A DNA stretch of 14,873 nt, from the NCBI RefSeq assembly GCF_001949145.1, contig NW_019091828.1, forward strand, positions 6,206 to 21,078, in the 5' to 3' direction. The notes below the pieces were generated by a model. It had not been told where the DNA came from, ran no database searches, and saw only the letters and a program-made list of their open reading frames with translations. The stretch's first letter is position 1. Each line of letters begins with the position of its first letter. Shown piece after piece: positions 1-8,487 of the stretch. Made by a program: the position numbers and the translations under genes. This stretch comes from Acanthaster planci. Taxonomy: Eukaryota; Echinodermata; Asteroidea; Valvatida; Acanthasteridae.

Positions 1-685
1 GGAAGGTTTCAGGGATGGTGGGAGTATTAAAAGTTAGGCAGACAGACAGACTTGTCTCCAATTTACCATCTTTTCTGCGCATTAGACGCTTGACTTCTAG
101 GATACCTTGTTTCTTGCAATCTTCTAGAATTTCTTTGTCATCTAGTTCAGTGGGGATTCCAGTTATGACACCTTTACTCTGGGTTTCTGATTTTGCAAAT
201 TTGGTAGTTATAGTCCATTGATCAAGTTGCGACATGGCTTTGATTTTTTTGGCCTGGGCTGACGTATGACATCTTACAGTAATGCCCCCTTGATTGTTTT
301 TGGTGACGCTTTTCACGAAGTTGCGACCTAGGATGTTCAAGGCTTTAGCAATTTTAATCGGGCTAACCTTAGCAAGTTTGATATCAGGGGAATTAATGAT
401 GACCAGTGTAGGTTGACTCTTGATGTTTAAGTTCTGAATGAGACGGCGTTTAGGTTAGGAGTTTTGTGGAGGGTCACTATCTGAATCTGTGTAGACGTCA
501 CTGTATGTTATGTGCTGTCGTTTACGGCTTTTAGGTTGAGACTGTGTTTCATTTTGGGCTTGACTCATTAATCTATCTGGGGTTGATCGTGATCTGTCAT
601 CATTCTCTTGAAGATTGTCATAAGGCCTTTGATTAGATTGTGATAATTGATCCCATGAGGTGTCTGATTCCATCTTATCTTCCAT
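1..685 (-). pseudogene. LINE ORF1 (gag-like nucleic-acid-binding protein), 5' part, one in-frame stop
   Basis: Read on the minus strand from ATG at 685-683, one frame stays open to the window edge (about 228 codons) except for a single TAA at 457-455, after codon 76. The first 76 residues are polar, Ser/Gln/Asp-rich and low in complexity. After the stop comes a basic stretch (PKRRL), then TLVIINSP and later KGVITGIPTEL, EVKRLMRR and SVCLTFNTP. The spaced 'GVI-G-P' then 'V-RL-RR' pattern is what I know from the RRM-like/PRE_C2HC region of Jockey-type LINE ORF1 proteins, which coat the element RNA. The CCHC knuckles and ORF2 would lie beyond position 1 and are not seen. A frame upstream of 685 closes quickly (TAG ten codons before), which supports this start. 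With one nonsense codon in an otherwise open frame, the copy looks young. The clade is uncertain; the LINE assignment is fairly sure. Confidence 0.72.
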
Positions 686-1694
686 CTTGGGGTGGAATCG
701 GCCTAAAGCGACCTAGAAAAGGGGGAAAGCTTAAAGTTTAAAACCTCCTGATAATTGGATATTGCTTACCAGTTGAAGTAGCAACACAAGAATCTTGAAA
801 AATAATCAAGAATGCCAAACGAAGGCAGTCACTGGCTGACAGAGATTCAATTTTTCGCACGCTCTGGAACATCCAATCCTACGTCCGGTCATGGCAAAAT
901 CTTCACGGGGTCTCGCTCACAGGATGCTCTTTGTATCCACTGCCTTTATTCTCTGATTAGTACACCAATGTGTACACTCCCAGTAAACTTTACAGGAGAT
1001 CAGCAGGATGTTGGGACACTTAATCCCAAGTTGTTGTTAGTACCTTACCCAAGCTGTGAAAGCCATAAACTTCCCCAGGCATCCTAGCCACCAAGCTATT
1101 TTGCAGACACAGCACAAGTACACCAAGGCATCTGTGGCATTAATCACCAGCATCAATCTTACAAGATCCACAAGCATTCCTTTGCATTACATTTCTTCTG
1201 CTGAACTTTTGCTCTTCACTTTTGCCAACTGGCTACACAACATGCTGGACTCCTGTTCTCCCACCTTGGAATGACTCGTTGCAACTCATCTTTATATCTA
1301 TAACTTTGGCGCCATTTTTTTCCCTTGAGCTCAAAGTGTAGTCTGACTTAACAGGATCCTGCATTTTCTGTAAATCTCCTGTTTTAATTTATGGCCATCT
1401 GAATTGGTGTTCTCTAGATTCACTTCATATTTCTCAAATTGATTGGCTTGTTTATTCCCTCCAATAAAGCAAAATCTCTTTTGTACATAAATCCTGAATT
1501 GTGTGAGGTCAAGAGTTTATTTAAAAGGGAATTGAATTAATATGAAATTTGGTTCCTGCCATTTTGAAATGTGAACCACGGGTTACATATATACCGGTAA
1601 TTAAAAACATCAAAGAAGATAATGAGAAGTTAGCACAGGAAACTAACAAAACGTCAAGACTAAACTTAAAAACAGCGAAAACAAGGTTTAAGAA
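686..1694. other. Non-coding stretch, probably LINE 5' UTR plus unassigned repeat DNA
   Basis: No convincing gene is seen. The part next to 685 would be the 5' UTR of the minus-strand LINE. The open frames at 812-1087 and 1056-1274 (plus) have no recognisable motifs and look like chance. A minus-strand open stretch of about 60 codons near 1330-1520 is A-rich, lacks a start and matches nothing I know. Confidence 0.5.
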
Positions 1695-1910
1695 TTAATG
1701 TATGTTCCAAAATGAGTTTTTAAAACTCACTGCTGATGCAGGAAGGGGACACTTCAATGGTGTTGGGAGAGCATTAAATGCACAGGCTCCACGAACCACA
1801 AATTTACGTTCACCAGATTTAGTTTTACTAAATAGAACAACAAGGTCACCATAAGAAACATGTATGCATATTGGTAACGTGGATGAAGCAATTGCATAAC
1901 TGCAATTGTA
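1695..1910 (-). pseudogene. LINE ORF2 carboxy-terminal fragment (reverse transcriptase tail)
   Basis: The minus-strand frame ending at TAA 1697-1695 carries the short tail motif KTKSGERKFVVRGACAFN followed by ALPTPLK, then a Phe-Lys pair (SFKNSFW) about 15 residues before the stop. The series 'G-R-F ... G-A ... N-LP ... FK' is the usual end of ORF2 proteins in CR1/Jockey-like LINEs, after the RT and thumb regions. The frame is closed upstream by a TGA near 1913, so only about 70 codons remain, and no RT motif is present. It lies upstream of, and in the same direction as, the ORF1 at 685-1. The two therefore cannot be halves of one collinear element and are more likely separate insertions, this one 5'-truncated. 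The match is by eye on a short motif. Confidence 0.6.
1713..1729. repeat. Short inverted repeat
   Basis: TGAGTTTT and AAAACTCA are 8 bp arms around a single T. It sits inside the LINE ORF2 tail fragment, so it is probably just codon content. Confidence 0.4.
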
Positions 1911-2820
1911 ATTTCAATGTGAGACTTTTATAAACTATTGTGATCAAATGACAGGTTCTTCTATTAATATGCATCTATAGTAGTTTAAGTCATGTGACGG
2001 ATTGAAACACTGTGATGAGCACCTACATGTACGTGTACTTGTTCAGGTGGGGCTACCATAGTTTCCAACCATAACTGGGAACGGTGGATACAAATGGTGG
2101 ATAAGTGGCAAGCATGCCAAAGATGCCAAGTGTGGCAAGTGTGCCCCCTATTCTATGGCAAAGGTGCTAAACATGTGTGCTTTAAATTAAAGAAAAAAGA
2201 ACTAAATGGGCAGCTCGAAAAACTATGCCCAAGAAACCAAAAACTCTGGTGGGTATGCATTGTCAATGTGTTGTCGGAGAATAATATGCCTAATTAATAA
2301 TAAAATCAAACAATATAACCCCTTTTACCCCTCTACAGGGTAAAAGACCTTACATGTATGCTCAGCGAACCTTTCTTTAGCCTGATGCGGTACCGGCATG
2401 TAGCTGCTTTTGTGCACCACTGCGTAACACTAACAGACAAATAAGCATGGGCTTCAAATTGTGTTGCATTTGTGATATACGAGGCTGGAGCAAATGTTAT
2501 TGGGCCCAGGAAAAATTTGTGAGCCTAATATGGAATAATTATGCACAAGGCGAAGGTCACAGGCATGCAAATAATGCCAGGACACTTCAATCCAATCAGA
2601 TTCTTTCTTGCATGTCGGGCCGAGTGCAGGCGGCAGTAATTGTACGGCCACTCTATCACAGCCATTCGGATTGCACACTGAAACAAAAAATGACTGCTTC
2701 GATTTTCATTGTTTTTCTCCTGGATCGTTAAAATATTGTCTGCATGTACTTCATTCTGGTGCATTGTGTTTTCCAGACTCTCCTTTCGCCTGTTCTTCTA
2801 GTGTTCAATTCCCAGTAATC
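1911..2820. other. Non-coding stretch ahead of the Ngaro-like element
   Basis: No gene is recognised. The frames at 2094-2297, 2447-2731 and their minus-strand counterparts have no motifs. The stretch near 2098-2140 repeats TGCCA/TGGCA words. A CCAATCAG box at about 2593-2600 lies roughly 220 bases before the first gag ATG and could belong to the retroelement's 5' region. The 5' end of that element could not be fixed, because no copy of the 3' direct repeat was found here by eye. Confidence 0.4.
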
Positions 2821-4362
2821 ATGAATCGGGGTGATCTTCATCGCACTTGTTGTCGACCCGCCCGTTTCACGGATACAGCCGTGACGAGTACAACCTGTAG
2901 GCCTGATAACAGACGGCCAACTCAGCACCAGACGTTTGCTGAGGCGTAAGGCCCGCGCTTCCTTCCCCCTTCCCAAGGGAGTTCCGCCAGCCAGCCCAGC
3001 TGAGGGATTGGGTATACCTGTTCCAACTACGGAGGGGGTGACGCTACATGTGCCGACTTCTCCAGTCTTCTCGTCAGCAAGTGTGTTTTCGTCAGCCTCA
3101 GCCCAGTCGTCCATGCCGGCTATAGTTTCCTTCAGCGCAGGTATTGTGCCGTCGACGCTTCCAGTCAGCGTGTTCTCCCCCAGCCATGTCAGCGACTTCC
3201 ATCGCGGGCTTTTCCAGTTCAGCCTCAGTTTCATCGACCATGTCGACATCGCTTCCAGCCCCCGTCGAGCTAGTGTCTGGAGCATGTGGAACATTACCTT
3301 CCAGGCTTCATCCGACTCCATTCAGACTTCAGCCAGTTCATCTGCCGATCGCTTCGACCACCTCAGGCTCAATCGTCACCCCTTGTTCCATTTTCCGATA
3401 ACATTGGACATTCTGAACTGCTCCGCGGGATCTGCACAGCCGGACTGTGCCCTGAATATTGGGCCAATGCCAAGTCCTTCGCAAGTGTCCGGAGATGGCA
3501 GCAGTCTGGTGGCTGGGGGTGAGTTAGGGCCTCGGCCTACCTGTCGGTCGCAATTTTTGGTCCTTGGGCCTATACCTACACCCACTGTTATTACAGGGAA
3601 TCCCCCTTTTTGTAATATAAGTAATAGTATGAGTTTGCCAGAAAGCATTTCCTCAGATGTTCTTGGCCTCCATGTTCCACAAGCTGTTCAGGAAAAAAAT
3701 TTGGCAGGGTTCGTTTGTTGATTTTGCACTGTTGTTTTTTGTACAGCAATGCCACCACGGCAGTCATTGCCAAAGCGCACGAGCAGCACAATTCAAATTA
3801 TACCGTTTCTGTTGAAGGGGGAATTCGGTGTTGAAAAAGCGGGGAGCACAGCGCAAGAAAATTGACAACTTTGACATGTGGCAGTCTGCATTTTATGGCA
3901 ATTTATATCACTAAACACCCAGGCCGTTGTTCTGTGCTGCTGAAATATGTGGACATCATACGAACTGCTTCCATACAATTCCCTGGGCTTGGTTGGAGAG
4001 CCTATGACGAGCAGTTTCGCCTTTGGCAAGAAGCCATTCTTGCACGACCATGGGGGAAATAGACTACGAGCTGTGGCTTACAGTTGCAGCAGCGAGTGTT
4101 ATTTCTCTTTAGGAGTGCTAACCATAGCTCCCCATTTGCCACCAAGCCGCACACATGGCCAGGCCATTGCTTCACGTATAATTCTGCAGCGGGTTGCATG
4201 TACCCCCATTGTCGGTTTGCACACACTTGCCTGACATGCGGGTCATGGGCCACCCGCTGTCGAGCTACTGGCCAGGCTCGCTGGGTAAATCCCATACAGG
4301 GTGCTTCCGGGGTTGGTCTTGCACCCAATCAGCAATTTTCAAGAAGCTCTTCAGCTGCATAA
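2821..4362 (+). pseudogene. Ngaro-like gag protein, multiply frameshifted
   Basis: The first plausible start is ATG 2821, whose frame runs to 2949 and ends ...QHQTFAEA; the sense then shifts to the frame open at 2936-3721 (RKARASFPLP onward). That frame is very rich in Pro, Ser and Thr and has no fold I recognise. A more conserved core follows in three frames. IDNFDMWQSAF lies at about 3860-3895. HPGRCSVLLKYVDIIR and GWRAYDEQFR follow up to about 4060. IDYELWL starts at 4059. The spaced W/Y/LW pattern is characteristic of gag proteins of this element group. A Cys/His cluster (CFTYNSAAGC, CRFAH, CLTC, C) lies at about 4168-4262 in the frame ending at 4362. Such a finger would bind the element RNA during particle assembly. 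At least four frame changes are needed, so no protein is made. Confidence 0.68.
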
Positions 4363-4429
4363 GGGGCAGCGCGGGGTCAGCAGAATCCTGCTGGGCCAAA
4401 GCCTGTGTCAGTAGGCACCACTTCCAAAC

Positions 4430-5882
4430 ATGCGCAAGTTGAAGGCCAGGGCAGTCAGCCTTACTCTTTTCGTCCTTCCAAAGCCAATTAAAGTTTCCTT
4501 TTTGCTGGAATTCCTGGTTGACTATCCTAAAATTCAGGACGCTGCTGTTTTAAGGAATGGGTTTACAAAAGGGTTCACTTTAGGTTATAAGGGCCCCCGT
4601 TTGCCTCAAGATTCTCATTGTTTAGCTTCAGCGGCAGCTCGTCCGCTTATTGTCCATCAAAAATTGTCATCCGAAATTGCCTTGGCCATTTACGGCATGC
4701 CCATTCCCAAATTTATAATGTTCCCAATCGGTCTAGTGCCCAATTGGGAACCCAATTCATTTCGGCTCATTCATCATTTATCTTTTCCGGTAGATCAGTC
4801 TATTAATGCTTTCATTGACAGAGATCTCTGTGCAGTACATTACTCTCTAGCCTTGAGTGCAGGAGAGGATGCATGGTTGGCTAAAACTGACATTAAGTCT
4901 GCCTTTCGTTTACTTTCAATATCCCCAGATGATTATGATCTTTTAGGCTTCACATTTCAAGGCATGTTTTATTATGACAAATGCCTGCCGATTGGGTGTA
5001 GCGTTTCTTGTGCCTTATCTGAGAAATTTAGTACATTTCTTGAGCATCACGTTAAGCTTGTGGCAGGCTCTTCTTTCGTAATTTATTATCTTGATGATTT
5101 TTTGTTTGTTGGGGCCTCAGCGGCCAGTTGTTTCCGATTATTAGCATGCTTTCAGTCAATCCGTTCGACGTTGGAGGTCCCGTTGGCCCATGAAAAGACT
5201 GTTGGCCTGGCTTGGGTACTGACTTCAATCTCTTGTTGGGCCGCTGAATTTCCTAGGCAGGGCCATTCCCACGGGTCGGGCATTTTTACGCCGCTTGATA
5301 ACATTGGGTTCCGGTCTCTCTCGGTCACACCATGGAGTTCACATTTCTAAAGCGGCTAGGCTAGACTTGCTTACTTGGCTTGAATTTCTCGCACAATTCA
5401 ATGGTGTTTTGATTTTTCCCGCAGCCACATGGGAATCCGATGTTAACCTTTCTCTATTTACAGATGTTGCTGCTAGTATTGGTTTCGGTGCATATTTCAG
5501 TAGTACATGGGTTCAAGGCCGTTGGCCAACGGAGCTCATTCACCATTCCCCTTCCATTGCATTTTTAGAATTATTTCCACTGTATGTGGCTATACAGTGT
5601 TGGGCGCCCCTGCTGGCAGGTCGCAAGGTCATTTTTCACACTGACAACATTGCTATGGCACACATATTGAACAAGAAATCTTTGAAATGTGAGCGCATAA
5701 TGAAGCTAGTTTCCCCCATTGGTGTTGCAGTGCTTATTTTCTTTAAAGCAGTACATGTTCCAGGGCGATTTAATGACATAGCAGATGCTTTGTCCCGTTT
5801 TCAGATGGACCGTTTTCGCCGAGCAGCACCACAGGCAGATCAGGATATGACCCTTCTTTCTCCTTTCCCCCCAGTTTGGTAG
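4430..5882 (+). pseudogene. Reverse transcriptase-RNase H polyprotein of the Ngaro-like copy 1
   Basis: The RT frame is open from before 4430 to 5350. The amino-terminal signature KPIKVSF...YP...GFTKGF is followed by PIGLVPNWEPNSFRLIHHLS. Motif A is AKTDIKSAF, with its Asp at 4889-4891. The motif KCLPIGCSVSCALSEKFS comes next. Motif C is YYLDDFLFVG, with both metal-binding Asp intact at 5093-5098. Just after VGLAWVLT (about 5222) roughly 120-130 bases present in the two other copies are missing, and the frame shifts. The next frame, to 5882, holds the connection (RAIPTGRAFLRR) and RNase H with all four acidic residues: FTD (5463-5465), LEL (5568-5570), HTDN (5643-5645) and IADALSR (5784-5786). 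It would copy element RNA to DNA. The catalytic residues survive but the deletion breaks the protein. Confidence 0.88.
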
Positions 5883-6939
5883 ATGCAGAAGTTGACCGTT
5901 TGCTCTCCGCAGCCATTTCCGCGAATTCACATTGCACTTATTCTTCTGGATGAAGAGCATTTAGTCAATTTAGGCAGCAGTCTTTGTCTAGCCCCTTACC
6001 TGCGTCAGTCGACGTGATATGCCAATTTGTTGCCTGGCTTTCACTCAAGGGCATGTCTCCCGCTACAATTGCGACATACGTATCAAGCGTGGGCTACGTG
6101 CACAAATTATCGGGATGGGTTGATCCCACCAAGGATTTTGTTGTTTCCAAATTGGTGGAAGGTGCCCGCCGGCTTCGCCCCGGTTAATATACTCAATTGC
6201 CAGTTTCCCCACAATGTTTACAGCGTATGATCAGTGCCCTTCCTACCTTTGCTCATTGAATTTCGAATCGGTTTTATTTAAGGCAGTTTTTCCTGAGTGC
6301 CTACTTTGGATTTATGCAGGTTAACGAATTGGCTGTTCGCTCCAGGTCCACCCCTTTTGACTCTGTTTTGAGTTGTCAAGATGTACTTTTCTCACGATCA
6401 AAAACTAGTAAGGAATCCGTTTCAGTAGTGATTCATTTCAGGAAGTCTAAGAATAACCAGCGTGGCCCCCCACAAAGTGTTCGCTTGGTACAGTCTCCAG
6501 GCAGTTCCATTTACCCAGTTTCAGCATTATTGCATTTTTCCTCAGTTCGCCCCCAAATTGCTGGGCCGTATTTCTGTCACTTTATGGCCCTCCCCTCAGT
6601 CAATACCAATTCAGTGCAGTTTTGCTAAAAGCCCTTGTGCATTTGGGGCTCAAGAGGTCCCACGTTACTAGCCATTCCTTTCGTATTGGGGCTGCATCGT
6701 CTGCGTCTCATGTGGGGGTTGCCAGGGCTGACATCCTCAGTATGGGGCGCTGGTGTTCCAATGCATTTTTGTCCTACATACGCCCCCTACCGGTTTGCCA
6801 CATCGACGCCTTGGGGGGATCGCACTCTGGCGGCCCCTCTCTGCCAACCTGCAAACATTATTCACTCCATCTGGGATTTTCTGATCAGCTTCTGACTGGT
6901 TTATTTGCTGCTGGTTTTACTCAGATATCGTGTAGATAG
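5879..6939 (+). pseudogene. Tyrosine recombinase (integrase) of the Ngaro-like copy 1, frameshifted
   Basis: The frame starts overlapping the RNase H stop (VDAEVDRLLSAAIS), as expected for this element group. The core-binding domain includes GMSPATIATYVSSVGYVHKL and DPTKDF, ending near GARRLRP at about 6180. A TGA sits where the family usually has Trp in YSSG*RAF, a TAA comes after RRLRPG, and there are further shifts at 6185-6290. The catalytic domain resumes at FGFMQVNEL. The box I Arg is replaced by Gln (CAG at 6317-6319). KSKNNQRG is the beta-hairpin Lys region. After a shift near 6610, box II reads SHSFRIG (His 6673, Arg 6682), then GRW (Trp 6751) and the nucleophile Tyr in FLSYIRP at 6775-6777. 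The intact enzyme would integrate circular element DNA; this copy lacks the first catalytic Arg and a continuous frame. Confidence 0.82.
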
Positions 6940-7345
6940 TGGGCGACTCCATCATACACCGGGTAGAGTGTGGTTTTCCCCTCCCACTCACTATTCACAG
7001 TTAAAATTGACGAGTTTGCCCTTTGTCAGAGGGTTGCAGTCATGCTTTGTGACTGTTTAGAGTGGTGCCCAACCATGACAATTATTTGGTCTGATATTCT
7101 TCCCAGAGTTTTCTATTTTGGGGCTCATTCCCAGCCTGCATTGGAACGTAAGCACCGCACAGTCAATCGATGGGCCCAATCCCAGTGTGCAAAGTTGCCA
7201 CGTTCACTTTGCTTACATCATCCCCAATTTCAGTGGTTTGAATTTTCTCTGTACCAGTATGATGGGGTTCATTTGTTCCCTTGCAGGCATTCGTGTTTTC
7301 CGGTCTAATATAGAGCAGTTTCTTAGGTCCCATATCTCCTTGTAG
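6936..7345 (+). pseudogene. SGNH-type hydrolase of the Ngaro-like copy 1, shortened
   Basis: Block I reads IVGDSIIHR from 6936, with the nucleophile Ser at 6948-6950, overlapping the end of the recombinase frame. The sense then moves to the frame open at 6970-7308: IIWSDILPRVFYFGAHS, then ALERKHRTVNRW. Block V is YDGVHL, with Asp at 7261-7263 and His at 7270-7272. A last shift near 7283 gives GIRVFRSNIEQFL, ending at 7345. The GxND block expected between block I and IIWSD is not seen, so about 30-50 codons appear to be missing. SGNH proteins are esterase/lipase-fold hydrolases. Their role in these retroelements is unknown to me. The copy 3 equivalent at 12280-12550 confirms the identity. Confidence 0.75.
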
Positions 7346-7397
7346 ATCACATAGCTCCTCTTGCAGTCATTTCAGGTTTCTGGCTGTCTTCTCCTTG

Positions 7398-7437
7398 TGG
7401 GCGCATGCTGCGCGGGTGGCAATTTTGCAGATATAGA
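7398..7437 (+). repeat. Conserved post-hydrolase block, copy 1
   Basis: About 55-65 bases after the hydrolase stop lies a GC-rich block containing GCGCGGGTGGCA (7410-7421), followed by TTTT, GCAGA and A-GAC. The minus-strand copy 3 has the same words in the same order and at the same distance from its own hydrolase stop. It is non-coding, so it may be part of a conserved 3' UTR or a terminal signal of the element. Confidence 0.55.
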
Positions 7438-7520
7438 CCGCCAGTAACCTCCCTGTTCCTCATTTGGCATTTAAACCACTTTGGGTTTGGGTATTATTGT
7501 TACGATAATTTAAGGTTTCC

Positions 7521-7715
7521 ATAGCACTCAAAAGTGTCATGAGGCTATGTTTTCCTGACTGATTGGAACAGCAGTGGGAAGCTTTCATATATTAATCCCT
7601 GTGTAAAATGCATTGCCCATAGCGCTCGAAAGTGTCCTGAGGCTATGTTTTCCCGACCGAAGGTAATATCGGTTGGAACGGTGATTGTATGTTAATGCAT
7701 GTGTGAACTGTGGTT
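7521..7715 (+). repeat. Two tandem ~98 bp units at the 3' end of copy 1
   Basis: Unit 1 starts at 7521 (ATAGCACTCAAAAGTGTC) and unit 2 at 7619 (ATAGCGCTCGAAAGTGTC). The first 39 bases differ at only a few sites, mostly C/T and G/A changes. After them both units contain TTGGAAC (unit 1 at about 7563, unit 2 at about 7673) and then a TTAAT...TGTG-AA stretch. Position and layout fit the split direct repeats at the 3' end of Ngaro-type elements. The matching 5' copy was not found by eye. Confidence 0.6.
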
Positions 7716-7720
7716 TGGCT

Positions 7721-7749
7721 CATGTACATGTACACTGTACATGTACATG
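7721..7749. repeat. Perfect inverted repeat of TACATG words
   Basis: CATGTACATGTAC (7721-7733) and its exact reverse complement (7737-7749) flank ACT. It is a 13 bp-arm hairpin, or two abutting TACATG microsatellite tracts that happen to be complementary. Confidence 0.75.
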
Positions 7750-8020
7750 TAGCTTTGGGCATGTGGTATTGCCCGTACTTGTCGGGCTGTGTGTTGCCCA
7801 GGGGCCTGGGATCGCCCAATAACTGGTTGGACCAAGTGTGCCCATTACTAACATTTGAAAACCGGTATGCCCAAATCTGGTATCCGGATGATTAAACCTT
7901 CAGGCTGTGGCATGTATCTCAATGATTTGTGTCTGCATGACTGCTTTTCATTGAGTCTGACTTATATAAACTTGTTCATGTGCATAAATGCTGCACATAT
8001 CGTACAAGTAATGTACATGT

Positions 8021-8034
8021 ACGTAGGCCTACGT
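8021..8034. repeat. 14 bp perfect palindrome
   Basis: ACGTAGGCCTACGT is self-complementary. The TAGGCCTA core is a word I associate with marine deuterostome genomes, and it may be simple genomic background. Confidence 0.6.
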
Positions 8035-8105
8035 GTAAAGTGACCTGCAGGCTGTCTTGGCTGTTGTGAAAGTGCAAAAAAGTAAATACTTAGCTATGGC
8101 TGACT

Positions 8106-8420
8106 GTGGCAACCACTGTAACAGTTTCTTCCATGACTAGTGGCCTGGGTGGATCAAGAGCTCTTCAACACCCAACCCAAGATAATAAAGTTCCAAAATG
8201 CATTGGGATTTGTTTTGCATTCAACAGGGAGCAAGCATGTCATTACCGCGCATGCAAATATGCCCACAAATGCAGTACATGCTTCTACCTGGGCCATGGG
8301 GCTGCAGTTTGCAAACTCGGGAAGTCGACAACTGTCGATTCAAGTTATTCTTGGCATAAGGGCAATCAACTTTGTAAGCCCCCTGATCACTCCGGGTGGC
8401 ACAAGTATAAACCCAATTAG
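8106..8420 (+). pseudogene. Gag zinc-finger fragment of copy 2
   Basis: The frame contains CIGICFAFNREQACHYRAC, KYAHKCSTC, then H and C in LGHGAAVCK (about 8200-8310). The Cys/His spacing matches the copy 1 finger (CFTYNSAAGC...CRFAHTCLTC). Binding of element RNA is inferred from the family. No gag core (LLKY, YDEQFR type) precedes it, so the copy is cut off upstream. The frame must shift to reach the RT that follows about 70 bases downstream. Confidence 0.65.
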
Positions 8421-8487
8421 ACTGCTATGTCTACCGAGCACGCCAAGCATTCAACACTGGCTACTAAGGTTTCTTCTGGGAATTCCT

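Larger units (their letters stand above)
2821..7715 (+). mobile_element. DIRS/Ngaro-type tyrosine-recombinase retrotransposon, copy 1 (decayed, nearly full length)
   Basis: Plus-strand segments follow in the order gag-like protein with Cys/His finger, reverse transcriptase, RNase H, tyrosine recombinase, SGNH hydrolase, and then a 3' region with two tandem units. RT plus tyrosine recombinase defines the DIRS order. The SGNH hydrolase, and the absence of any visible methyltransferase frame, point to the Ngaro group rather than DIRS1 or PAT. The reading frames break repeatedly through the element, so it is inactive. The 5' boundary is given at the first plausible gag ATG and the 3' boundary at the end of the second tandem unit; both are approximate. 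Confidence 0.8.
7716..8105. other. Non-coding gap between the two plus-strand Ngaro-like copies
   Basis: No gene is seen. The stretch holds a near-perfect hairpin of CATGTACATGTAC words at 7721-7749, a GTACATGTAC block at 8013 and a 14 bp palindrome at 8021-8034. Confidence 0.5.

Noticed and set aside
812-1274. Two overlapping plus-strand frames of 91 and 72 codons
   Set aside because: There is no motif, no context and no conserved pattern in the peptides.
1330-1520. Minus-strand open stretch of about 60 codons without a start
   Set aside because: A-rich composition makes such a stretch likely by chance, and no motif or good splice sites were found.
2801-2812. GTTCAATTCCC resembling a tRNA B box
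   Set aside because: No matching A box or cloverleaf can be formed nearby.
2728-3321. 197-codon minus-strand open frame
   Set aside because: It lies opposite the Pro/Ser-rich gag frame, begins without context and has no recognisable motif; it is a shadow of biased codon use on the plus strand.
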